Below, one piece after another: positions 1 to 5,205 of a stretch of 5,205 nucleotides of DNA (within the stretch, counting starts at the first letter, position 1; the number at the start of each line of letters is the position of its first letter). A program made the position numbers and the translations under genes. Source of the stretch: Candidatus Omnitrophota bacterium (GTDB lineage: Bacteria; Omnitrophota; Omnitrophia; Omnitrophales; Aquincolibacteriaceae); assembly GCA_023246985.1 (NCBI GenBank), contig JAHFHJ010000109.1:1-5205 (forward strand), written 5' to 3'. The notes beneath the pieces were generated by a model. The model ran no database searches, had not been told where the DNA came from, and was given only the letters and a program-made list of their open reading frames with translations.

Positions 1-1004
1 ATGGGTTTTCCCTTGAACGGCGAAACGATCCCGAGCGTTTTTTGCAGCTCATGGACCTTTTGCAAAAGGTCCATGCCGGCGGCCTGGCTCATGATGCCGT
101 ATTTCTGGTTTCCCATGGCCTCAAGATTGAGTTTGATCGAAGGCGCGAAAAGAAGCGAACAAATAAGCCCGTGAGGGACCTCGTAGAGCACGCCCAGCGG
201 ATGCGCGAGGCCGTGAATCACGCCCAGCCGCGAATGAGAGAACGCGAGCCCCGAGAAAAAACTTCCGAGCATGAGCGCGCCAAGATCTTCGTCGCGGCCG
301 GCGTTTAAAGCGGGTACCAGATGGCGGCTGATCAATTGAATGGCCTTGAGCGCGAAACTTTCGCTGAACCAGGTGGCGTTCCTTGAGATGAATGATTCGT
401 AGGCCTGGACCCACGCGTCCATCCCCGAATGGCACATGACCGCGAACGGCAGGCCTTTCAGAAGATCCGGATCGAGGAGAACCTTGCGCGCCAGAAAACC
501 TTTATCGCGGATCGAGAGTTTCACCTTTTTTTCAGGGTTGATGATCACGGAATTGAGCGAGGCCTCCGAGCCGCTTCCGGCCGTGGTCGGAACCGCGATG
601 AAGGGAATGCCGGCTTCCGCAAGCGCGCCGCCTTCCTGATAATAAGAAGATTTCTCTTTCGCGTGGAAAAGCCCGGCCGCGGCTTTGGCCAGATCCAAGA
701 CACTGCCGCCGCCGATACCGACAATCCATTGGACTTTAGCATCGCGCCCTTTTTGAAGGACCGACGCGATCTCCTGAAGCGTCGGCTCGCCGCGCGAACG
801 GCAAAAGAAATCCGCGGAAAGGCCGGCTTTTTTAAGATCGCCGAAAATCTTTTCTTTCAGGCCGTTTTTTTCAAGCGAAGCGCCGTGGACGATCAATCCG
901 CGCGCGCCGAACTCCGCGATTTCCCCGGCGAGATCCAGAATCCCGCCTTTTTTAAAAAAGACCTTGGAGGGGAGAAATGTTTCTTGGGGAAATAATGGAT
1001 TCAT
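1..1004 (-). CDS. Iron-containing (group III) alcohol dehydrogenase, C-terminus cut by window edge
   Basis: NAD(P)-dependent oxidoreductase interconverting an alcohol and an aldehyde or ketone; cytoplasmic, substrate unknown. The frame is open for 334 codons from ATG at 1004 to the left edge. Family members have about 380-390 residues, so roughly 50 C-terminal residues are missing. The N-terminal Rossmann-like domain has GIGGGSVLDLAKA at 97-109 (cofactor-binding GGGS), followed by PTTAGSGSE at 139-147. The metal-binding helical domain has GMDAWVQAYES at 194-204, HGLAHPLG at 264-271 and PHG at 277-279. By comparison with FucO (D196, H200, H263, H277) the ligands are D196, Q200 in place of His, H264 and H278. 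An in-frame TAA (the stop of the preceding cupin gene) rules out much longer starts; no clear Shine-Dalgarno is seen. It lies 36 bp after the cupin gene and is probably cotranscribed with it. The family is certain; the substrate is not. Confidence 0.9.
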   Translation of the reverse strand, partial: MNPLFPQETFLPSKVFFKKGGILDLAGEIAEFGARGLIVHGASLEKNGLKEKIFGDLKKAGLSADFFCRSRGEPTLQEIASVLQKGRDAKVQWIVGIGGGSVLDLAKAAAGLFHAKEKSSYYQEGGALAEAGIPFIAVPTTAGSGSEASLNSVIINPEKKVKLSIRDKGFLARKVLLDPDLLKGLPFAVMCHSGMDAWVQAYESFISRNATWFSESFALKAIQLISRHLVPALNAGRDEDLGALMLGSFFSGLAFSHSRLGVIHGLAHPLGVLYEVPHGLICSLLFAPSIKLNLEAMGNQKYGIMSQAAGMDLLQKVHELQKTLGIVSPFKGKP

Positions 1005-1040
1005 CGCGTTTGGAATCGTGTCCCGGGATTGGGTTCTTTC

Positions 1041-1388
1041 TTAATACTTAATGATAATGGCCGTGACCACGAGGTCGTCAGACCCGGCGTTCTTGATCGA
1101 ATGAGAAGCGCCCTGGCCCGTGATGATCGCATCCCCCGCCGCGACCTCAAACTCTTTTCCGCCGTCGGTCATAAGGCCCCGGCCTTTCTGAATGAGATAG
1201 ATCTCGTCTTCGTCCCCATGTTCATGGACGCCGATGCTTGCCCCGGGAGGCAAAACAAGCTCCGCGCAAAGGCGCGTGCGCGCCCGGATCTCTTCGGGTT
1301 TCAAAAAATGGCGGACCATCACCGTGCCGTTTCCGCCGCGCATCGCCTCGCGCTTCTCGATTTCCTGGCTATTTTTTTTCTTAAGCAT
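1041..1388 (-). CDS. Small single-domain cupin protein
   Basis: 115-residue one-domain cupin (RmlC-like beta barrel), probably metal-binding; its reaction or ligand cannot be read from sequence. Motif 1, G(x)5HxH(x)4E(x)6G, is present as G49, H55, H57, E62 and G69. Motif 2 is G85, G93, H96 and N100, with Gly91 where Pro is usual. The metal set H55/H57/E62/H96 is complete. The N-terminus (MLKKKNSQEIEKREAMRGG) resembles small clostridial-type cupins with a conserved EVREnMRGG lead-in, as I recall them. The frame extends upstream to GTG at 1430 and ATG at 1421. I chose ATG at 1388 because AGAGAGG precedes it by 10 bp and the earlier starts have no such site; the extra residues are not cupin-like. 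It sits 53 bp after the homospermidine synthase gene and 36 bp before the alcohol dehydrogenase gene, so it is probably part of the same operon. Confidence 0.85.
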   Translation of the reverse strand: MLKKKNSQEIEKREAMRGGNGTVMVRHFLKPEEIRARTRLCAELVLPPGASIGVHEHGDEDEIYLIQKGRGLMTDGGKEFEVAAGDAIITGQGASHSIKNAGSDDLVVTAIIIKY

Positions 1389-1398
1389 ACCTCGAAAA

Positions 1399-1405
1399 CC
1401 TCTCT
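1399..1405 (-). promoter_or_regulatory. Shine-Dalgarno site that decides the cupin start
   Basis: AGAGAGG on the minus strand lies 10 nt before ATG at 1388. The alternative starts at 1430 (GTG) and 1421 (ATG) have no comparable purine-rich site. A second purine patch, GAGGT, directly abuts the ATG but is too close to be the main site. Confidence 0.5.
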
Positions 1406-1441
1406 TAAAGCCATGAGCCATGAGAAGCACTCAAGGCCGGC

Positions 1442-2893
1442 TTAGGATTTAAAAATGAAATTCCGGAAGCTCCAGGGATTTTTCTTATCGAGGTGCGATC
1501 CCTGGTTTTCCTGAAAGAAGACCTGATAATTTTTAAAAGGCGTCCAGTCGTAAGGTTCCGAAACAAAGGTGCCGAGGTAGGGCTTTGCGGTGGCGAGGAT
1601 CTCTTTGTGCGGAAGATCGTCCGGGACGCAGACGCCTTTGTTGGGGTGTTCGATCATCCACATCGCGGCCGCCACGACGCCGATCGCGACCTGAATCGTG
1701 GTCGCGTTCTGATGCGGTACGAGTTCACGCGCCTCATCGATCGTGAGAAGGGTGCCGGTCCACCAGGAATTGTATTTGTGGCCCATGATGAGGGCGCCCA
1801 GGATGTCCGCGCCATTCACGATCTCATCAGACATGATACGGCACTTGGGCTGAAGCTCGTAATTACGGCAGCGAAGTTCATGCGTGGAGGCCAGGGTTTC
1901 GTTGCAGGGCATGTACACATAATGTACGGTCGGACGGTAAACGGGTTTTCCGCGCCTCCAAACCGTGAGTTTTTCGGAAATGCTGAATGCCTCGCCGTGG
2001 CGGATGACCATGCCGACGATTTCGCAGTTCGGCACCCAGGAGCGCGCCCAGGTGTTCATGCCCATCTGGGAAAGGAAAATCTGATTCTGCGGGCCGTAGT
2101 CCGGGATCGTCGCCAGAGGCGGGAGCTCTTTTTCATGCGTGCCCCAGCCCATTTCAACCGGGGAGGTCGCTTCTTCGCGCAGGCCCTCGATCGACCAGGT
2201 GCCCACGAACTCGTCCACCTCTTTCGGCTGATCGGTGATCTGCGTGTCGCGTTCGCTCACATGGATCGTCTTGACGCCGAGTTTCATGGCCAAACGGTGG
2301 AATTCTTCTTCGCGGATCAGATGCTCCAGGGTTTTCCGGTCTTTTCTGGAAGTGGTCTTGTCCCGGGTCGCTTTCTCGGCAATATCCAGAAGTCCCTGCT
2401 TCGTAAAGTGGGAAATAAGCCCGGGATTAGCGCCGTGATCCAGCACCGCGGTCGTGGCATCATGGGCCCATTGAGCCGTCATTTTGCGGAGGCCCATCTG
2501 TTTGAAATAAAGCGATTTTTCAAGCGGTGTTTTCTTATCGATATTAGCGTAAGGGTCCCATTCCTCAACCGAGGTGTTCACATAAAGAACCTTGTTCTCA
2601 TGGCACCAGGAAAGCATGTCGATCGAGTCGACATTCCAGGAAAGGTCCAGGATCATGCCGCCGGGAGAGACATATTTGGAAAGCGTTCTGGCGACATTGA
2701 CCGGGCTCAGTTTTTCCTGCGAGTAGCGGACGCCTTTCTTGATCCAGGGGGCGAGTTCCTTGCGCTTGTCGGCAAAGTCGAGGACCGTGATGTTCTTGTA
2801 CGGAATGCGGATATGTTCGAGGAGGATCGGCAGGGCGCACTTGCCGACCGAGCCGAAACCGATGCAAAGGACTTTCTGTTTAAATTCCATCAT
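1442..2893 (-). CDS. hss: Homospermidine synthase (saccharopine dehydrogenase-like)
   Basis: Makes sym-homospermidine from two putrescines (or putrescine and spermidine) by NAD-dependent oxidation, imine formation and re-reduction; cytoplasmic polyamine biosynthesis. At 483 residues it matches bacterial HSS (about 475-480) and is longer than carboxynorspermidine dehydrogenases (about 400). The N-terminal Rossmann fold has GFGSVG at 12-17 and VLDF at 37-40, whose acidic D39 favours NAD. Family segments follow: YVNTS 104-108, HGANPGLISH 153-162, SERDTQ 213-218, GTWSIEGL 231-238, GWGTHEK 249-255 and RHGEA 298-302. W233, E214 and H299 probably match the active-site W229, E210 and H296 of the Blastochloris viridis enzyme; this is from memory and needs alignment. 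Tandem ATGs open the gene (2893, 2890). No Shine-Dalgarno is visible in the 42 bp after the methyltransferase-like gene. A 525-codon antisense frame overlies it and is a shadow. Confidence 0.92.
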   Translation of the reverse strand: MMEFKQKVLCIGFGSVGKCALPILLEHIRIPYKNITVLDFADKRKELAPWIKKGVRYSQEKLSPVNVARTLSKYVSPGGMILDLSWNVDSIDMLSWCHENKVLYVNTSVEEWDPYANIDKKTPLEKSLYFKQMGLRKMTAQWAHDATTAVLDHGANPGLISHFTKQGLLDIAEKATRDKTTSRKDRKTLEHLIREEEFHRLAMKLGVKTIHVSERDTQITDQPKEVDEFVGTWSIEGLREEATSPVEMGWGTHEKELPPLATIPDYGPQNQIFLSQMGMNTWARSWVPNCEIVGMVIRHGEAFSISEKLTVWRRGKPVYRPTVHYVYMPCNETLASTHELRCRNYELQPKCRIMSDEIVNGADILGALIMGHKYNSWWTGTLLTIDEARELVPHQNATTIQVAIGVVAAAMWMIEHPNKGVCVPDDLPHKEILATAKPYLGTFVSEPYDWTPFKNYQVFFQENQGSHLDKKNPWSFRNFIFKS

Positions 2894-2935
2894 AAGAAAA
2901 GACGCTGTTTTTTCGCCGCAGTGCCGGTCAATGAT

Positions 2936-3637
2936 TTACGGCCGTTTTTTGTGAAAAAGATTCGGCAAGCCTTCCGCGAACATGCGCTTAAAATCACTGA
3001 TGAACCACCGTTCAAAAATAAGCAAGGCGACGATCAGACTCGAAAAGACGATCAGCCCCATTTGCGTTGAGGCGGCCTCTTTTTTGAGGAAGATCCCGGT
3101 GTAAAGCCGGATCGCGCAGAGGAGCAACGCGACTCCCAGGACCGTGACGTATTCGTGATGTCGGAAGATACGTTTCCAGTCAAAGGAAGTTTTTTCGGGA
3201 GCTTGATACGGAGTAAGCCGCGGAAAAAATCTCGGAACATTTTTGCAATAATCCCCATAGACGGCTCCAAACCGTCCTTGCAACTCGGTCTCTTCATTCC
3301 GGATCGTTCCGAGGTACATGATCGTGAACCCGGCAAGAAAAATAACGGCGAGGATCCAGTTGGCGCAGATCACGATGACGCCGAGGCCCAAGAGAAAGTT
3401 CCCGACGTAAAGAGGGTTGCGGGTCAAGGCGTAAGGGCCGCTCATGGAGAGTTGGGCGCCTTTTCTGTCAACGAAGCAAAGCGCCCCAAGGCGGACCCCC
3501 TCGCCCAGGACCATCAGGAGGGCCCCCCAAAGATAGCTGGCGTCGCTGATGTTGGAATAAAAGATCAACAGGGGAGCTCCGAGCCAAGCCATGAGCACGC
3601 GTAATTTTTTAGGGCGGAACCATTCGGGCCGTATCAC
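2936..3637 (-). CDS. Isoprenylcysteine carboxyl methyltransferase-like / phospholipid methyltransferase-like membrane protein
   Basis: 233-residue integral membrane protein of the ICMT/PEMT type, which binds S-adenosylmethionine at the membrane and methylates lipid-like or other hydrophobic substrates; the actual substrate in bacteria is mostly unknown. The signature is SGPYALTRNPLYVGN at 66-80, followed by a hydrophobic hairpin (about 81-109), NEETELQGRFG at 114-124, YGDYCKNVPRFFP at 127-139. Further hydrophobic stretches at about 12-28, 34-52, 163-182 and 193-209 give five or six membrane segments. The last two form a C-terminal extension beyond the methyltransferase core. The start is GTG at 3637, because AAAGGAG lies 9 bp before it; the frame stays open to a TTG at 3676, but that would include the promoter -10 region. 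It is the first gene of the proposed operon, 42 bp ahead of homospermidine synthase. The fold assignment is firm, the reaction is not. Confidence 0.82.
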   Translation of the reverse strand: MIRPEWFRPKKLRVLMAWLGAPLLIFYSNISDASYLWGALLMVLGEGVRLGALCFVDRKGAQLSMSGPYALTRNPLYVGNFLLGLGVIVICANWILAVIFLAGFTIMYLGTIRNEETELQGRFGAVYGDYCKNVPRFFPRLTPYQAPEKTSFDWKRIFRHHEYVTVLGVALLLCAIRLYTGIFLKKEAASTQMGLIVFSSLIVALLIFERWFISDFKRMFAEGLPNLFHKKRP

Positions 3638-3646
3638 GATCGTTAT

Positions 3647-3653
3647 CTCCTTT
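3647..3653 (-). promoter_or_regulatory. Shine-Dalgarno site for the methyltransferase-like gene
   Basis: AAAGGAG on the minus strand lies 9 nt before GTG at 3637. It decides that start over the upstream in-frame TTG codons at 3676 and 3664, which would place the site inside the coding region. Confidence 0.75.
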
Positions 3654-3664
3654 GAAGAGGTCAA

Positions 3665-3670
3665 ATTATA
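3665..3670 (-). promoter_or_regulatory. Sigma-70-type -10 box for the methyltransferase-hss-cupin-ADH operon
   Basis: A perfect TATAAT reads on the minus strand 27 bp before GTG at 3637, which predicts a transcript start near 3658 and a leader of about 20 nt containing the Shine-Dalgarno site. No good TTGACA-like -35 sits 15-19 bp upstream (the 17-bp position reads CCGTCT) and there is no proper TGn extension. The promoter may therefore be weak or activator-dependent. Placement fits well, but the call rests on one hexamer. Confidence 0.5.
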
Positions 3671-3747
3671 CCGCAAGTTCGCGAAAGAGACGGCATGAAA
3701 AATTTTGCGTTCAGAGGAGGCGAAGATTTTTTAGTCCCAATACCTAT

Positions 3748-3835
3748 CAATTTTAACGAAGTTGAAATTGGGGCAACCCCAACTACCATTGATGTAAAAA
3801 AATTCAAAGTTGGGGGTAGGTCGGGGTATGACCCG
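3748..3835. repeat. Cluster of overlapping inverted repeats in the intergenic region
   Basis: Several palindromes are packed together. CAATTTTAAC (3748-3757) pairs with GTTGAAATTG (3761-3770) around a GAA loop, with one G-U pair in a plus-strand RNA. TTGGGG (3768-3773) pairs with CCCCAA (3777-3782) around CAA. CCCCAACT (3777-3784) can instead pair with AGTTGGGG (3808-3815). CGGG (3822-3825) pairs with CCCG (3832-3835), preceded by GTAG at 3816-3819. The arms share bases, so the folds are alternatives. A 95-codon plus-strand frame crosses this stretch but matches nothing I recognise and overlaps the msr gene end. It looks like noncoding repeat DNA or a remnant; function unknown. Confidence 0.55.
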
Positions 3836-3840
3836 GTGTT

Positions 3841-3906
3841 TGACAGGGACGATTCTCCGCAACTTCTTTCAGGAAAAACAGTCGCAGAAGAACCGTCCCT
3901 GAGTCA
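3841..3906. repeat. Long imperfect stem-loop, REP-like palindrome
   Basis: AGGGACGATTCT (3845-3856) faces AGAACCGTCCCT (3889-3900). The arms pair at 11 of 12 positions, and the exception becomes a G-U pair if the minus strand is transcribed. The stem extends by TGAC (3841-3844) with GTCA (3903-3906) across a 2-nt bulge; the loop is 32 nt. It lies 12 bp past the msr stop codon. There is no T-run after the stem on the minus strand, so it is not a standard intrinsic terminator, though it could protect the msr mRNA 3' end. The arm sequence resembles, from memory, GGGACGGTTCT-type repeats spread by RAYT (REP-associated tyrosine) transposases. No transposase is present here. Confidence 0.6.
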
Positions 3907-3918
3907 TTGGAATGGAAA

Positions 3919-5037
3919 TCAGTCTTTGGAAAGATGTCCCATAGGCCGCTGGCCTGTTTTTTCAAAATATTGCTGGTGGTAATCCTCTGCTTTGTAGAAT
4001 TTTTTCGCCGGCGTGATCTCCGTAACGATCGACCGCTTGAATTTCCCGGACTTTTCTAGCTTTCCCTTGAGCGCTTCGGCGGTTTTTTCCTGTTCCGGGG
4101 AATTATAAAAGACCGCGGAGCGATATTGATCGCCGATGTCGGGACCTTGCCGGTTCATCGTGGTAGGGTCGTGAAGGCTCCAGAAAGTTTCGAGAAGTTT
4201 TTCATAGGATACCCTGGACGGGTCGAATTCGATCCGGACGGCCTCCGCGTGGCCCGTGGTATGCGAGCAGACTCGTTCATAGGTCGGATCTTTCGTATGT
4301 CCGCCGGTATAACCCGCGGTTGTTTTCATAACGCCCGGGATTTTCCGGAACGCGTATTCGACTCCCCAGAAACAACCCGCCCCGAAAGTTGCGATTTGGG
4401 TTTGCGCGTTTAAAATGGCTTTGGAGTTTTCTTCTTTCCCGAAAAGCGGAAGATATTTCCCGTAGCCCCGCCTTGCAAGGTCTTCGACCGGGATGAACTT
4501 GAGCGACGCGGAGTTGATGCAGTAACGCATTCCCGTGGGTTTAGGCCCGTCCGGGAAAACATGGCCGAGATGGGAATTGCTTTTCTTGGAGCGAACCTCG
4601 GTGCGGGTCATGCCGTCGTTTGCGTCAAACAGTTCCACGACATTCTTTTTTTCGATCGGCTGAAAAAAACTGGGCCAACCCGTTCCGGAATCGAATTGAT
4701 CCGTAGAGCTGAAAAGCGGTTCCCCGGTGATCGCATCGACATAGATCCCGTGTTTTTTATTATTCCAAAAGGCGTTCTGGAAAGCGGTTTCGGTGCCGTT
4801 TTTCCGCATGACGCGGTATTGTTCCGGAGTGAGGAACTTCTTTAATTCCGCATCGCTCATGGGAAGCCCGCATTGCTCCGCCTTTTTTGAGGAATCGGAG
4901 ACGGGAAGGACTATCCCGGCTTTGAGCTTACTTTCTTTTTTCGGTTTTTCAGCCATGGCAAAACCCTCCTGAGGGCTTCGGAGCCCAAGCCCGAGTGTGA
5001 TGAAACTGATGAGGATTCCTAAGCATATCTTTCGCAC
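3919..5037 (-). CDS. msrAB: Bifunctional methionine sulfoxide reductase, MsrB-MsrA fusion, probably exported
   Basis: Reduces both R- (MsrB) and S- (MsrA) methionine sulfoxide in oxidised proteins. At 372 residues from GTG 5037 it comprises a signal-like segment (RK at 2-3, hydrophobic 4-19, AMA/E cleavage near 29), a linker, MsrB (about 60-182) and MsrA (about 214-360). MsrB shows SGTGWPSF 117-124, SHLGHVF 155-161 and RYCINSASL 171-179 with nucleophile C173. The zinc CxxC pairs are absent (YVDAITGEPLF at 99-109). MsrA shows GCFWG 221-225 with nucleophile C222, GYTGG 242-246, TTGHAEAV 260-267 and EDYHQQY 351-357. The usual resolving cysteines are missing: Thr119 in MsrB, and no Cys in the MsrA tail. 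Remaining cysteines are C5, C56 and C257. A TAG three codons upstream limits the start to GTG 5037, which lacks a Shine-Dalgarno; ATG 4956 (345 residues, cytoplasmic) has a strong one. The function is certain; start and location are not. Confidence 0.95.
   Translation of the reverse strand: MRKICLGILISFITLGLGLRSPQEGFAMAEKPKKESKLKAGIVLPVSDSSKKAEQCGLPMSDAELKKFLTPEQYRVMRKNGTETAFQNAFWNNKKHGIYVDAITGEPLFSSTDQFDSGTGWPSFFQPIEKKNVVELFDANDGMTRTEVRSKKSNSHLGHVFPDGPKPTGMRYCINSASLKFIPVEDLARRGYGKYLPLFGKEENSKAILNAQTQIATFGAGCFWGVEYAFRKIPGVMKTTAGYTGGHTKDPTYERVCSHTTGHAEAVRIEFDPSRVSYEKLLETFWSLHDPTTMNRQGPDIGDQYRSAVFYNSPEQEKTAEALKGKLEKSGKFKRSIVTEITPAKKFYKAEDYHQQYFEKTGQRPMGHLSKD
4965..4970 (-). promoter_or_regulatory. 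Strong internal Shine-Dalgarno before Met28 of the Msr fusion
   Basis: AGGAGG on the minus strand lies 8 nt before ATG at 4956, an ideal arrangement. It supports either the true start or a second, shorter cytoplasmic product that omits the signal-like segment. Confidence 0.55.
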
Positions 5038-5043
5038 GGGGAC

Positions 5044-5052
5044 ATTCTATCA
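5044..5052 (-). promoter_or_regulatory. Possible extended -10 promoter for the Msr fusion gene
   Basis: TGATAGAAT on the minus strand matches the extended -10 pattern TGnTATAAT with one mismatch; no clear -35 is seen. Its transcript start would fall at about the GTG at 5037. That would make the long form leaderless, or give ATG 4956 an 80-nt leader. The box overlaps a weak dyad (CTATC 5047-5051, GATAG 5065-5069). Confidence 0.3.
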
Positions 5053-5072
5053 CTACGGGAGACCGATAGTTT

Positions 5073-5205
5073 TTAGCTATTGGCAGCCGGGGTTTTTGAA
5101 ATCTCTTTTTTCATCGCGAAGAAAAAGGGAAGAGAGATCAATTCCACGACCGTTACGCCGATCATGAGCGCCGGGAGCGAACGGTCGTAAAGAAATCCCA
5201 TCCCC
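5073..5205 (-). CDS. C-terminal fragment of a membrane protein, probably an MFS transporter
   Basis: Only the last 43 residues and the TAA stop are in the window; the start lies beyond the right edge. The piece opens with GFLYDRSLPAL, a loop-then-helix pattern common before the last transmembrane helix of major facilitator transporters. One hydrophobic segment follows (residues about 11-30), then a basic and polar tail (KKEISKTPAANS) that would face the cytoplasm. The substrate cannot be guessed. The stop is 35 bp before the Msr GTG start, so the two could be cotranscribed, although a possible promoter lies in the gap. Another polytopic membrane protein is possible. Confidence 0.55.
   Translation of the reverse strand, partial: GMGFLYDRSLPALMIGVTVVELISLPFFFAMKKEISKTPAANS

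Noticed and set aside
429..995. 188-codon plus-strand open frame
   Set aside because: It lies entirely opposite the alcohol dehydrogenase gene, is Arg/Phe-rich with no motif, and is an antisense shadow.
1411..1424. Tandem 7-bp direct repeat (CCATGAG twice on the plus strand)
   Set aside because: Two copies only, in a short spacer; too small to distinguish from chance.
1041..1430. Longer cupin gene starting at GTG 1430
   Set aside because: The extra 14 residues have no ribosome site before them and do not look like cupin sequence; the Shine-Dalgarno before 1388 and family-like N-terminus favour the shorter form, though the 11-bp gap to hss would suit an operon.
1493..3070. 525-codon plus-strand open frame opposite homospermidine synthase
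   Set aside because: Its translation is rich in Arg, His, Asp and Phe, without recognisable motifs, and spans two clear minus-strand genes and their gap. Long antisense frames like this arise from codon bias in the real gene.
3748..3784. Integron attC recombination site
   Set aside because: GTTGAAA and CCCCAAC look superficially like core sites but fail the GTTRRRY and RYYYAAC patterns, and no cassette or integrase is present.
3845..3900. Intrinsic terminator of the msr gene
   Set aside because: The stem is long but the loop is 32 nt and there is no T-run following it on the minus strand, so it does not fit a rho-independent terminator.
3695..3982. 95-codon plus-strand open frame in the intergenic region
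   Set aside because: It runs through the palindromic repeats, overlaps the end of the Msr gene, lacks a ribosome binding site before its ATG (3695) and resembles no protein I know.
5047..5069. Operator-like dyad CTATC...GATAG over the putative msr promoter
   Set aside because: Arms of only 5 bp separated by 13 bp with no further symmetry; expected often by chance.

Overview
The window (5,205 bp, about half G+C) is a compact bacterial chromosome segment in which every supported gene lies on the minus strand. There are six genes, two of them cut by the window edges. Reading in the direction of transcription (right to left) they are: the last 43 residues of a membrane protein, probably a major facilitator transporter (5205-5073); a methionine sulfoxide reductase with MsrB followed by MsrA (5037-3919); an intergenic stretch of about 280 bp rich in palindromes (3918-3638); and then an apparent four-gene operon. 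That operon encodes an isoprenylcysteine-methyltransferase-like membrane protein (3637-2936), homospermidine synthase (2893-1442), a one-domain cupin (1388-1041) and an iron-type alcohol dehydrogenase that runs off the left edge (1004-1).

The operon is inferred from same-strand genes with gaps of 42, 53 and 36 bp and no terminator between them. A perfect TATAAT box and a good Shine-Dalgarno sequence precede the first gene. Homospermidine synthase gives the clearest pathway link: it makes the polyamine sym-homospermidine from putrescine. The other three could modify or detoxify related metabolites, but nothing in their sequences proves a shared substrate.

The Msr gene repairs oxidised methionine. 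It may be exported, because its longest reading frame begins with a signal-peptide-like segment. However, a strong ribosome binding site sits before an internal ATG that would give a cytoplasmic form. Neither Msr domain has its usual resolving cysteine.

The intergenic region between the two transcription units holds a long imperfect stem-loop and a cluster of smaller inverted repeats, which look like interspersed REP-type repeats rather than a gene. The organism cannot be named with confidence. The mixed Lys codons, Shine-Dalgarno use with GTG starts, palindromic REP-like repeats and this gene set would fit an uncultured Gram-negative lineage such as Omnitrophota or a deltaproteobacterial relative, but that is a guess. 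I saw no tRNA, rRNA, CRISPR array or intact transposase.
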